Assembly: GCF_009765355.1 (NCBI RefSeq) | Contig: NZ_VTHK01000020.1 | Coordinates: forward strand, 47,931-111,930 | Length of the DNA stretch: 64,000 nt | Source of the DNA: Amycolatopsis anabasis | GTDB lineage: Bacteria; Actinomycetota; Actinomycetes; Mycobacteriales; Pseudonocardiaceae | Direction of reading: 5' to 3' | Program-made: the position numbers and the translations under genes | Notes under the pieces: generated by a model | Told to the model about the DNA's origin: nothing | Databases searched by the model: none | The model's input: only the letters and a program-made list of their open reading frames with translations | Shown: piece by piece, positions 32,816 to 40,711 of the stretch | How positions within the stretch are numbered: position 1 is the first letter of the stretch | How the letters are laid out: every line of letters begins with the position of its first letter

Positions 32816-32950
32816 CGGAATGCGGCCTCCTCGCGTCGTGATCTCCTACGCTAGATTGGCTCGGCCATCGCGAAAAGCAATGGATTTCGATGACTATGAT
32901 CGGGTCTGCCGATATAACCTCGTCGAGCCGCATCCCGGCTCGGCGGGGTA

Positions 32951-33871
32951 TCAGGCGTTCGCTCGACGGAGGCGTTCGGGTGCTTGTGCCCAGAGCGCTT
33001 TTCCGGACACCGCGGTGTAGCCGTGGAGTGCTTCCCATCGGACGTCGTGGGCTGCCGGCCACAGGCTCGCCGCCCACGCCATCTGCTGCTCTTCCGCGGT
33101 GAACGAGCGGCCCCGCGCATCTTGGTAGGCGGCCAGGAACGCCTCGGTACTTTCGATCGGAGGCAGCGTGGCCGGTCCCATCTTCGGGAATACCGCACTC
33201 GCGGCTCCCACCAGGGCGGCTTCCGGTTGCCATGCCAGGCTGTCCCAGTCGTGCACCGTCCGCACCTGGTGGTCATGCCACCGGAGGTTGTGCGCCTCGA
33301 AGTCGGCGTGGCCCAGCACGCACGGCAGGCCGGCGGCCAGCATGCGCCGACGGGCCCTGTCGGCGGTGTCCGTGACGTAGGTGGGCACGAGATTCTGGTC
33401 CTTCTCATCGAGTGGCTCGATCGACGGCCACAGCCCGGGATCCGGGTGATCCCACCGCACCCAGCGCGGGTTCGGCAGTGGCGGCGCGACGGCGAGGTCC
33501 GCCAGTCCGGTCATCAACCGGGCGAAGACCTCGGCGTAGCGCACAGCCACCTCCGGCGAATCCCCGGGCAACACCTCGCCTCCGGGGCGGAATTCCTCGG
33601 CGTGCACGGCCAGTGGACCGACATCGACGACCGGCGTGAGTGGGCGGGCGCAGGGGAACCCGTTCTCGGCCAGCCGTGCCTGCGCCGCGACACACGACAC
33701 CGCTCGACCGTCGTCGGCACGGGCCTTGACCACGACGTCCGTACCGTCGGCCAACCGGAGACCGAACACCGTCGACATCGATTGCTGTTGGAACAGCGCT
33801 TCGGCGGGTTGGCTCCCGAGACGGTCCAGGCACCACGCCGGTAACCAGTCCGGCAGATCGTCCAACGACAC
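32951..33871 (-). CDS. Aminoglycoside-phosphotransferase-family kinase
   Basis: A 306-residue APH/choline-kinase-fold protein. 'VVVKARADD' holds the ATP-binding Lys, 'LGHADFEAHNLRW' contains the catalytic HxDxxxxN, and 'VHDWDSLAW' supplies the metal-binding Asp. GTG 33871 is proposed because conserved sequence begins there and the upstream in-frame extension enters the amidohydrolase region. Members phosphorylate antibiotics, sugars or metabolites; no motif fixes the substrate, so resistance should not be assumed. It is preceded by a 62-bp gap after the amidohydrolase gene on the same strand. Confidence 0.8.
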   Translation of the reverse strand: MSLDDLPDWLPAWCLDRLGSQPAEALFQQQSMSTVFGLRLADGTDVVVKARADDGRAVSCVAAQARLAENGFPCARPLTPVVDVGPLAVHAEEFRPGGEVLPGDSPEVAVRYAEVFARLMTGLADLAVAPPLPNPRWVRWDHPDPGLWPSIEPLDEKDQNLVPTYVTDTADRARRRMLAAGLPCVLGHADFEAHNLRWHDHQVRTVHDWDSLAWQPEAALVGAASAVFPKMGPATLPPIESTEAFLAAYQDARGRSFTAEEQQMAWAASLWPAAHDVRWEALHGYTAVSGKALWAQAPERLRRANA

Positions 33872-33933
33872 AATGCAGACTGTGCCACAGGCACTCGAGT
33901 GCGCCGGTTGTCGCGCCGCACGACCGAGTCGTG

Positions 33934-34929
33934 CTAAGCGATGCCGAAAACGCGTTCGGCCGTGCGGTGGCCGATCGCGGTCCGTTGATCGTCGGTCAGC
34001 GGCACGTCCCGCAGGAAGGCTACGGCAGCCGCTGGGTCCTCGTACGGGTAGTCGATCGCGAACATGATGTTGTCCTCGCCGACCGCGCGCAGGGCCAGCG
34101 CGAGCACGTCCGGATCGTCGATACCGCTTGTGGTGAGTACGAAGTTGCGCCGGAAGTACTCGCTCGGGGTCAGCGACAGGCGCGGCATCGGGGTCGCCGC
34201 CCCGGCCGTCCGCGCCGCGAAGGCGTGCCGGTTGTCGATCCGCCGCAGCCAGTACGGGATGCCCTCGCCCAGGTGCCCGAGCACGACGGTCAGCCCCGGG
34301 TGGCGATCCAGCGTGCCGCTGAGGACGAGCCGCATGGCGTGCAGCCCGGCCTCGGCCTGGTATCCCCAGATCGCCCCGGGCAACCCGTGGTCGCGGTAGG
34401 CGGTGAGCATGCTCGGCGCCCGCGGGTGCAGGTAGATCGGCGCCCGGCTCGCCTCGGCCGCCGCCAGCAGTGGTGCGAATTCCGGCTCGTCCAGGTACCG
34501 CCCGCCGGTGTGCGAGTTGATCATGATGCCGTTGAGATCGAGCGGCCCCATGGCCCGCTCGATCTCGGCGGCCGCGGCGAGCGGATCCTGCGGTGCCACC
34601 GTGGCCAGCCCGCCGAACCGGCCCGGGTGCCGCCGCACGATCGCGGCCAGCGCGTCGTTGAACTCCCGGGCCAGTGGCACCGCGTCGGCGGCCGGATACG
34701 GCTGGACCCCCGGCGGGTTGAGGCTGAGCACCGCCATGTCCTGTCCGAGCGCGTCCATCTCCCGCAGCCGGGCGTCGAGATCGACGAGCCTGGCGCGGAA
34801 ACCGAGTGCGCCTTCCACCGTGCGCATCAACTCGATTTCGGTCTCCTCGCCCGGCACGACGTCCAGCCCGTGCGCGACGCGCAGGAACGCCTCGGTGGCC
34901 AGGTGCTCCTCGACCGCGATGACCTTCAT
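33934..34929 (-). CDS. Amidohydrolase-2 family enzyme (gamma-resorcylate-decarboxylase-like)
   Basis: A 331-residue metal-dependent TIM barrel. The first motif 'VIAVEEHLATEAF' has the EEH form of ACMSD-type and resorcylate decarboxylases; 'PIYLHPRAP' and 'VVLGHLGEGIPYWLRR' give further metal-binding His residues, and 'IMFAIDYPYED' the catalytic Asp. These enzymes decarboxylate or hydrolyse aromatic and amide substrates. ATG 34929 overlaps the SDR stop (ATGA). With the SDR and small protein it forms a three-gene catabolic-looking operon facing a LysR regulator. Confidence 0.85.
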   Translation of the reverse strand: MKVIAVEEHLATEAFLRVAHGLDVVPGEETEIELMRTVEGALGFRARLVDLDARLREMDALGQDMAVLSLNPPGVQPYPAADAVPLAREFNDALAAIVRRHPGRFGGLATVAPQDPLAAAAEIERAMGPLDLNGIMINSHTGGRYLDEPEFAPLLAAAEASRAPIYLHPRAPSMLTAYRDHGLPGAIWGYQAEAGLHAMRLVLSGTLDRHPGLTVVLGHLGEGIPYWLRRIDNRHAFAARTAGAATPMPRLSLTPSEYFRRNFVLTTSGIDDPDVLALALRAVGEDNIMFAIDYPYEDPAAAVAFLRDVPLTDDQRTAIGHRTAERVFGIA

Positions 34930-35672
34930 GCCCGCCGTCCGCCGTCGACCGACATCGCGATCCCGGTGACATAGGACGCGGCGTCCGAGCAGAGCCAGAC
35001 CGCGGCCGCCGCGGCTTCCTCCGGCGTGCCGAGCCGGGCGAGCGGCGTGATCGCCTCCTGCATCGCGATCATCTCGGTTCCGGCCGCCACCTTCTCGAAC
35101 CCGGGCGTGCGGGTCGGGCCGGGGCAGACGGCGTTGACCCGGATGCCGTCGGTCGCGTAGTCGACCGCGGCGGCTTTGGTGAGCCCGACGATGCCGTGCT
35201 TGGCGGCCACGTAGGCGGGGGCGTGCGGGATCGCGTACAGGCCGCCGTTGGAGGCGATGTTGACGATCGCGCCGCCGCCGTTGAGCAGGGGCAGCTCGTA
35301 CTTCATGCACAGGAAGGTCCCGGCCAGGTTGACGTGGACCACGCGCTCGAACTCGTCCAGCGTCAGCTGATCGAGCCGCCGGTGGTGTGCGGCCAAACCG
35401 GCGTTGTTCACGGCGAAATCGAGGCCGCCAAGCGCTTCGACCGTGCGCTCGACAGCCGACCGCACGGAACGTTCGTCGGCGATGTCGACGGCGCCGGCCA
35501 GTGCTTCGCCACCATGCTTCTTGATCATCTCGGCGGTCTCAGCCGCTGTGGTCTCGTCGATGTCGAGCACGGCGACCGCGGCGCCTTGCCGGGCGAACTC
35601 CAGCGCCGCCGCGCGGCCGATCCCGCTGCCCGCGCCGGTGACCAGTCCTGCCTTCCGGGTGCCGTCGCTCAT
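34926..35672 (-). CDS. Short-chain dehydrogenase/reductase
   Basis: A 248-residue classical SDR: cofactor loop 'GLVTGAGSGIGRAAALEFA', 'AVLDID' favouring NAD(H), 'DFAVNNAGLAA', Ser in 'IVNIASNGGLYAI', YxxxK in 'APAYVAAKHGIVG', and 'VNAVCPGPTRTP'. It oxidises or reduces an alcohol/ketone. ATGA overlaps link it to both neighbours, so it is co-translated with the amidohydrolase and the small upstream protein. Confidence 0.88.
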   Translation of the reverse strand: MSDGTRKAGLVTGAGSGIGRAAALEFARQGAAVAVLDIDETTAAETAEMIKKHGGEALAGAVDIADERSVRSAVERTVEALGGLDFAVNNAGLAAHHRRLDQLTLDEFERVVHVNLAGTFLCMKYELPLLNGGGAIVNIASNGGLYAIPHAPAYVAAKHGIVGLTKAAAVDYATDGIRVNAVCPGPTRTPGFEKVAAGTEMIAMQEAITPLARLGTPEEAAAAAVWLCSDAASYVTGIAMSVDGGRRA

Positions 35673-35986
35673 GCCAGCGGTTCGTGGTTCGCCCAGGCGA
35701 CCTGGTACGGGTGCCGCGACTGCCAGCGCTCGATGACCTCGTGCAGGCCGGGCGCGGCGAACGCCTTCGCCAGCGTGTCGGTGTCGGCCACGGTGACTTG
35801 CACGATCGCGGTCGCGATCAGCGCCGGAATGGCCTCCTCGCCGGGAATCGGAAGGTGGCGCCGGGTCACGACCGACTGCGTGAAGCCGGTGTCGAGCATG
35901 ACCCGTTCGATATCCGCGAGGTACTGGTCGAGCTCGGCGTCCAGCAGGGGTTGATCGAAGGAAACGATCATCGTATGAGTGATCAT
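35669..35986 (-). CDS. Small conserved protein of unknown function
   Basis: A 105-residue soluble protein starting MITHTMIVSFDQPLLDAELD and ending 'RHPYQVAWANHEPLA'. The alternating strands and helices and its size suggest a ferredoxin-like dimeric alpha/beta-barrel, but I cannot assign a family. It is the first gene of the SDR-amidohydrolase operon (ATGA overlap) and faces the LysR gene across 70 bp, so it is probably a pathway accessory protein controlled by that regulator. Confidence 0.65.
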   Translation of the reverse strand: MITHTMIVSFDQPLLDAELDQYLADIERVMLDTGFTQSVVTRRHLPIPGEEAIPALIATAIVQVTVADTDTLAKAFAAPGLHEVIERWQSRHPYQVAWANHEPLA

Positions 35987-36021
35987 GCCTCGATTCTTGA
36001 TGGCGTACCCCGCTGGAGTCC

Positions 36022-36038
36022 AAGATCGGTTCGATCTT
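36022..36038. promoter_or_regulatory. LysR-type operator palindrome
   Basis: AAGATCG-GTT-CGATCTT is a perfect 7-bp-arm palindrome in the 70-bp divergent gap between the small-protein operon and the LysR gene. Its size and place suit a LysR recognition site controlling both directions. Confidence 0.6.
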
Positions 36039-36056
36039 CAGCGATAACCTGGAGGC

Positions 36057-36908
36057 ATGGTTGAACTGGAGACCCGCGAACTCGAGTACTTCCTGGCGGT
36101 CGCCGACGAGCTGCACTTCGGCCGGGCCGCGGTCCGGCTCTCGATCGCCCAGCCGGCGCTGTCGAAGGCGATCCGGCGGATCGAGACCCGGCTCGGCGTC
36201 CCGCTGTTCGTTCGCTCCAGCCGCCATGTCGAGCTCACGCCTGCCGGGGAATCGTTGCGGGAACACGGGCGGCACGCGCTCAACGCGGTCAGCGCCGCCG
36301 TCCAGAACGCCCGGCGCGCCGGCGACACCCAGGCGCACCTGCGGCTCGTGCTCAAGCCCGGCGGCGACGCCGGCCTGCTGTCACCGATCCTGGCCGAATA
36401 CGCCCGCCAACCCGACGCCCGCCAGGTGGACATCCTGTTCAGCGGCGCGCGCGACCGCACCGACTTCCTGCGCGACGGCCGGGCCGACCTCGGCCTGCTC
36501 TACGCGCCGTTCGACCCGCTCGGCGGCCTGGCCCACGAGACGCTGCACACCGAAGACCGCGTGGTCATCGTCCCGTCCGGGCACCGGCTGGCCGGGCACG
36601 CCTCGGTGCGAATGTCCGATCTGGAGGGTGAGACATTCCCGCGCTGGAAGGGGGTCCCCGGAGGCGAAGGCACCGGCCCCGAAGTCGCCGACGTGGTCCA
36701 GTTGTTCCACATGATCACGGTGAGCCGGATGATCGGAGTGCTCCCCCGCTCCCTGGTCGAACCAGTCCCGGCCGGACTGACCCGCATCCCGGTCACCGAC
36801 GCACCACCCAGCCGCCTCGTGCTCGCCTGGAACGAACGGGACCACCGGCCACTGGTCGCGTCATTCGTGGCCGCCGCGCTGGACGCCAGACGGCAAGGTG
36901 CGGTGTGA
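36057..36908 (+). CDS. LysR-family transcriptional regulator
   Basis: A 283-residue LTTR. The N-terminal helix-turn-helix reads ELEYFLAVADELHFGRAAVR then 'LSIAQPALSKAIRRIETRLG', and 'PLFVRSSRHVELTPAG' closes the DNA-binding domain. The C-terminal part is a LysR substrate-binding fold for an aromatic or acidic inducer. It is divergent from the SDR-amidohydrolase operon and probably controls it through the palindrome at 36022-36038. Its 3' end overlaps the convergent AraC gene by 48 bases. Confidence 0.88.
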   Translation: MVELETRELEYFLAVADELHFGRAAVRLSIAQPALSKAIRRIETRLGVPLFVRSSRHVELTPAGESLREHGRHALNAVSAAVQNARRAGDTQAHLRLVLKPGGDAGLLSPILAEYARQPDARQVDILFSGARDRTDFLRDGRADLGLLYAPFDPLGGLAHETLHTEDRVVIVPSGHRLAGHASVRMSDLEGETFPRWKGVPGGEGTGPEVADVVQLFHMITVSRMIGVLPRSLVEPVPAGLTRIPVTDAPPSRLVLAWNERDHRPLVASFVAAALDARRQGAV

Positions 36909-37706
36909 CCGGGCAGCGGCAGCCTGCTCAGGTGTCGGGGCGGGCAGCGGTGCGGGGTCGACATGGCTGTAGGCGCCTGGGGTCTGGCCGGTGGCGCGAC
37001 GGAAGGCGTTGATGAAGGCGCTGGGTTTGCGGTAGCCGATGGCTCGGGCGGTGGCGTTGACCGACGCTCCGTTGGCCAGGTGGTGGGCGGCGGCGCGGAT
37101 GCGGATGTGGGTGCGCCACTGGGCGAAGGTGAGGCCGGTTTCGCTGAGGAACAGGCGTGACAGGGTACGGACTCCGGCGTGCACCTCCTGCGCCCAGAAG
37201 GCCAGTTCGCGTGGGTCGGCGGGGTTGGCGAGAAGTCGTTCGGCGATGGTGCGCACTCGGGCGTCGGCTGGCATGGACACGTGGAGGGTGTTGGTGGGCA
37301 GCGGGGTGAGCAGGTCGAAGACGAGCGCTTCGGCGTGCCGCCGACCTGGATCCTCGGGCCCGGTCCGGTGCAGGTGCAGCACGAGTTCGCGCAACAGCGG
37401 TGTCACCACCACGCCGACGGGCTCGGACCAGGTGATCGGGCAGCGGCCGGGGGTGAATCGCACGACGCACAGTTCCCCGGCCTGCCGGGTGGCCACGGCG
37501 TGCTCGATTCCGCCGGGAACCCATATTCCGTAGGCGGGCGGCACCAGCCAGTCACGGGACGCGGTGGTCACGGTCACGGTCGCGGTCGCCGTCCACAGCA
37601 GCATGGGCCCGGGGTGGGCGTGCGGCTCGATGTGCAGCTGGGGATCGACACCTTTCCGGTCGATGCTCAGGATCGGCGAGATCGCCGCGCCGTCCGAATT
37701 AGTCAT
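36861..37706 (-). CDS. AraC-family transcriptional regulator
   Basis: A 281-residue protein with an N-terminal cupin ('LHIEPHAHPGPMLLW', 'GIWVPGGIEHAV') and a C-terminal AraC double helix-turn-helix ('VRTLSRLFLSETGLTFAQWR', 'SVNATARAIGYRKPSAFINA', 'FRRATGQTPGAYS'). It is divergent from the O-methyltransferase-SDR run, and a 21-bp-period direct repeat lies between them, so it likely regulates that run and itself. The inducer is unknown. Confidence 0.87.
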   Translation of the reverse strand: MTNSDGAAISPILSIDRKGVDPQLHIEPHAHPGPMLLWTATATVTVTTASRDWLVPPAYGIWVPGGIEHAVATRQAGELCVVRFTPGRCPITWSEPVGVVVTPLLRELVLHLHRTGPEDPGRRHAEALVFDLLTPLPTNTLHVSMPADARVRTIAERLLANPADPRELAFWAQEVHAGVRTLSRLFLSETGLTFAQWRTHIRIRAAAHHLANGASVNATARAIGYRKPSAFINAFRRATGQTPGAYSHVDPAPLPAPTPEQAAAARSHRTLPSGVQRGGHE

Positions 37707-37763
37707 TGCCGTCCGATGTGGTCATGGTGTCGATCGCTTCCTTCGCCGGGCCGGAGGGCCGCG

Positions 37764-37794
37764 GGTTGGCCGTCGCGGGGCATCGGTTGGCCGT
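37764..37794. promoter_or_regulatory. AraC-type direct-repeat operator
   Basis: GGTTGGCCGT occurs at 37764-37773 and 37785-37794, exactly 21 bases (two helix turns) apart, between the divergent AraC and O-methyltransferase genes. Same-face direct repeats of this spacing are typical AraC-family half-sites. Confidence 0.6.
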
Positions 37795-37855
37795 TACGTG
37801 CCTGAAAGCCACCCTACGTTGATCACGCAACAGGATGGTTGCCGAAGGAGCAGAC

Positions 37856-38545
37856 ATGGATTCGCTGACCACCGCACCGGTCGCCGACGTACTCACCCGC
37901 TTGTTCAACGAAGCGAAAGCCGCGGATCAGAAGCTGTACGAACAGTACGCCGGCGGCTCTTCCTTCGATGACGAGAGCGTCACGCGATTACTTGAGGAGT
38001 CGAAGGACTACAAGAAGCGATACAAAGCTCTCGCGGGCAACTTCCTGAACATTTCGGCAGAATTCGGTCAGTTCCTCTACATTTGCGCGCGGACCTGCCA
38101 GGCGCGGCGCGTCGTGGAGTTCGGCACCTCGTTCGGCATCTCCACCATCTACTTGGCCACCGCGCTCAAAGACGGCGGTGGCGGCCAGTTGATCGGGACC
38201 GAACTGGAGCCCGCGAAAGCGCAGCGCGCACAGGAAAACCTCGCGGCCGCCGACCTGGCCGACCTCGTCGACATCCGAGTCGGCGACGCCCTGGAAACCC
38301 TCCGCGACGGTGTCGGCGGGGTGGTGGACCTGGTGCTGCTCGATGGCGCGATTGGTCTCGACCTGCCCGTCCTCCGACTGCTCGAACCCCATTTGCGGCG
38401 CGGCGCACTGGTGATCGCCGAAAACGCCATCGGGGAATCGACCGAGTACCTCAACTACGTCCGCGATCCGAACAACGGATACCGCAGCCTGCCCCTGCCC
38501 TTCGAAAAAGGTCACGGAAACGAAATGTCGGTGTTTATCCGATAA
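37856..38545 (+). CDS. O-methyltransferase family 3-like
   Basis: A 229-residue SAM-dependent O-methyltransferase: 'RRVVEFGTSFGISTIYLATA' is motif I, 'LIGTELEPAKAQRAQENLAA' motif II, 'VDLVLLDGAIGLDLPVLRLL' the metal/catalytic Asp region, and the end 'GNEMSVFIR' is typical. It resembles catechol-type methyltransferases, but no substrate can be assigned. ATG 37856 has GAAGGAG seven bases before it; an in-frame ATG at 37835 lacks one. It is first in a run with an SDR gene 35 bases downstream. Confidence 0.85.
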   Translation: MDSLTTAPVADVLTRLFNEAKAADQKLYEQYAGGSSFDDESVTRLLEESKDYKKRYKALAGNFLNISAEFGQFLYICARTCQARRVVEFGTSFGISTIYLATALKDGGGGQLIGTELEPAKAQRAQENLAAADLADLVDIRVGDALETLRDGVGGVVDLVLLDGAIGLDLPVLRLLEPHLRRGALVIAENAIGESTEYLNYVRDPNNGYRSLPLPFEKGHGNEMSVFIR

Positions 38546-38580
38546 GACCTGATCCAGGTGGCAACCAGCAAGGAGTGAAT

Positions 38581-39345
38581 ATGGCAAAACTCAGCGGAAA
38601 GGTCGCACTGGTCACCGGCAGCAGCCGGGGCATCGGGCGAGGCATCGCCGAACGCCTGGCCCGCGATGGCGCCCTGGTCGCCGTGCACTACGGCAGCAAC
38701 GAGGCGGCGGCCGAGGAGACCGCCGCGACCATCGCCGAGGCCGGTGGCCGGGCGTTCATCGTGGGCGCCGAACTGGGCGTTCCCGACGACGTGGACACGC
38801 TGGTGGCCGGGCTGGAGGCCGGACTACGCGAACACCGGGAATCGGCGATCGACATCCTGGTTCACAATGCGGGGCTCAACTTCATGGGGCGACCGATCGA
38901 GGTTCTCACCCCTGAGGAGTTCGACCAGATGGTCGCGGTCAACGTCAAGGCACCGTTCTTCCTCACCCAGCGCCTGCTACCACGGTTGCGCGACGGCGGC
39001 CGGATCATCAACATCTCATCCGTCTCCACCCGGGTGGCCTCCGCCCATGGCATCGGTTATCCGCTCACCAAGGGCGCGCTCGACGTGTTCAGCCACACGC
39101 TGGCCAAACACCTCGGCCCCCGCGGGATCACCGTCAACTCCGTCGGAGTCGGCTTCACCCACACCGACATGACCGCCGGGGTGCTGGCCGACCCGGCGAA
39201 CCAGGAGCGCAACATCAGCCTGACCGCCCTCGGCCGGATCGGCCAGGTCGCGGACATCGCCGACGCGGTCGCCTTCCTGGCCTCCGACGACGCCCGCTGG
39301 ATCACCGGCACCAAGATCGACGTCACCGGCGGCGTCAACCTGTAG
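38581..39345 (+). CDS. Short-chain dehydrogenase/reductase (FabG-like)
   Basis: A 254-residue classical SDR: 'VALVTGSSRGIGRGIAERLA' cofactor loop, 'VHYGSNEAAAEETAA' suggesting NADPH, 'DILVHNAGLNFMG', Ser in 'IINISSVST', Tyr and Lys in 'GIGYPLTKGALD', and 'ITVNSVGVGFTHTDM'. AAGGAG precedes the ATG by about six bases. It follows the O-methyltransferase gene at 35 bp and precedes the acyl-CoA-dehydrogenase-like gene at 84 bp. It may act on the same aromatic or polyketide-like substrate. Confidence 0.87.
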   Translation: MAKLSGKVALVTGSSRGIGRGIAERLARDGALVAVHYGSNEAAAEETAATIAEAGGRAFIVGAELGVPDDVDTLVAGLEAGLREHRESAIDILVHNAGLNFMGRPIEVLTPEEFDQMVAVNVKAPFFLTQRLLPRLRDGGRIINISSVSTRVASAHGIGYPLTKGALDVFSHTLAKHLGPRGITVNSVGVGFTHTDMTAGVLADPANQERNISLTALGRIGQVADIADAVAFLASDDARWITGTKIDVTGGVNL

Positions 39346-39429
39346 CGACGCTCAAGCGAGGGACACCCTGGCCAGCGCCGACGGACAAAAGAGCCAAGAT
39401 CGGGATCCGTCGCCGTTACCATCGGCGCC

Positions 39430-40620
39430 ATGACGGCCCGGTTACATGCCAGCGAGGAATTCCCCGCGATACTCGACCGAATCGACGCGCTCGGCGAGAC
39501 CCTCGAGTCGAACGCGGACGCGGCCGAGGAACTCGGCAGGCTCACCGACGACACCGCGCGGGCGCTGCTGGGCGCGGGGGTCGTCCGGGCCGGGCTGCCG
39601 GAGAACCTCGGCGGCCACGAGTTCTCCCCGCGCCAGCTGATCGAGACGAACGAGCGGATCAGCTACCACGACGCCACTGCCGGCTGGACGATGATGGCGC
39701 TGCAGATGGTCACCGGCACCACCGCGGCCTATCTCGGCGCCGTCGCGGCGGCCGACCTGTTCCCCGACGTCGCCGGTGGCGACCACGCGCTGCTGGCCGG
39801 GCATGGCACCCGGCCCGGCCGGGCCGTCCCGGTCGACGGTGGCTACCTGGTGAGCGGGAGCTGGCAGTTCGCGTCCGGGATGTCGCTGGCCACCCACATC
39901 CACAGCGCGATCCAGGTCGAGGGAACCGGGGAGCTGCGGGTGCTGGCGATGCCGAAGTCGCAGGTAACGCTCGTCGACAACTGGGACGTGCTCGGGCTGC
40001 GTGCGACCAACAGCATCGACTACCACTGCGCCGAGGTGTACGTCCCGGCGACGCACACCTACCGCGCGGCGACGAAGGATCCGGCCAACGGTGGCGCGAT
40101 CTACCGCGCCGGCCTGGTGAACATGTCCGCGATCGGGCACACCGGCTGGGCGCTCGGTGTCGGACGCCGCCTGCTCGATGAGCTGAAACTGGTCGCCGCG
40201 GCCAAATCCGGCACGTATAACGCCGCCGTCGACACCGCGCAGTTCCACGCCGAGTACGCGACCGCCGAAGCCAAGCTCCGCTCGGCGCGGGCCTGGGCGA
40301 TGGACGTATGGCGAGACAACGAAGAAACCCTCGCCGCCGGCGAGCCGCTGAGCACCGAGCAGGACACCCTGATCAGGCTGGCGCTCAACCACGCGACGTG
40401 GACCGCGCAAGACATCGGCCAGACGGTGCACCGATGGGCGGGGACGGCGGCGATCCGCCGCGGGCCGATCGACCGGTTCCTGCGCGACCTCGGCACCGGT
40501 ACCCAGCACATCACCTCGGGCCCGGTGGTCCTGCAGAACTGCGGCAAATGGCTCAGCGGCGCACAACCCCGAGCGCACTGGGAGTTCCTCGACTTGGTGC
40601 CGCACTTGCCAGGTCAGTAA
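39430..40620 (+). CDS. Acyl-CoA-dehydrogenase-fold flavoprotein (HpaH/monooxygenase-like)
   Basis: A 396-residue protein of the acyl-CoA dehydrogenase superfamily: N-terminal helical domain with 'RAGLPENLGGHEFSPRQLIE', middle 'GYLVSGSWQFASGMSLATHI' that contacts flavin, and C-terminal 'GTAAIRRGPIDRFLRDLGTG'. The catalytic Glu of true acyl-CoA dehydrogenases is not evident, and the sequence is nearer to FMN/FAD-dependent hydroxylase or N-oxygenase members. It may hydroxylate or dehydrogenate the substrate of the preceding O-methyltransferase and SDR. It sits 84 bp after the SDR gene and may have its own start site. Confidence 0.83.
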   Translation: MTARLHASEEFPAILDRIDALGETLESNADAAEELGRLTDDTARALLGAGVVRAGLPENLGGHEFSPRQLIETNERISYHDATAGWTMMALQMVTGTTAAYLGAVAAADLFPDVAGGDHALLAGHGTRPGRAVPVDGGYLVSGSWQFASGMSLATHIHSAIQVEGTGELRVLAMPKSQVTLVDNWDVLGLRATNSIDYHCAEVYVPATHTYRAATKDPANGGAIYRAGLVNMSAIGHTGWALGVGRRLLDELKLVAAAKSGTYNAAVDTAQFHAEYATAEAKLRSARAWAMDVWRDNEETLAAGEPLSTEQDTLIRLALNHATWTAQDIGQTVHRWAGTAAIRRGPIDRFLRDLGTGTQHITSGPVVLQNCGKWLSGAQPRAHWEFLDLVPHLPGQ

Positions 40621-40711
40621 CCCGCCATCGACCTCTTCCAGTGACACCGCGGTGACGCACCGGTGACGGCGCGCCGGGAATAATGCCGCAAGCTCTCGCT
40701 TGGAGGCCGCT

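Noticed and set aside
32951..33871. True aminoglycoside-resistance kinase
   Set aside because: Only the general kinase motifs are present; no feature ties it to aminoglycosides, so I keep it as a family-level call.
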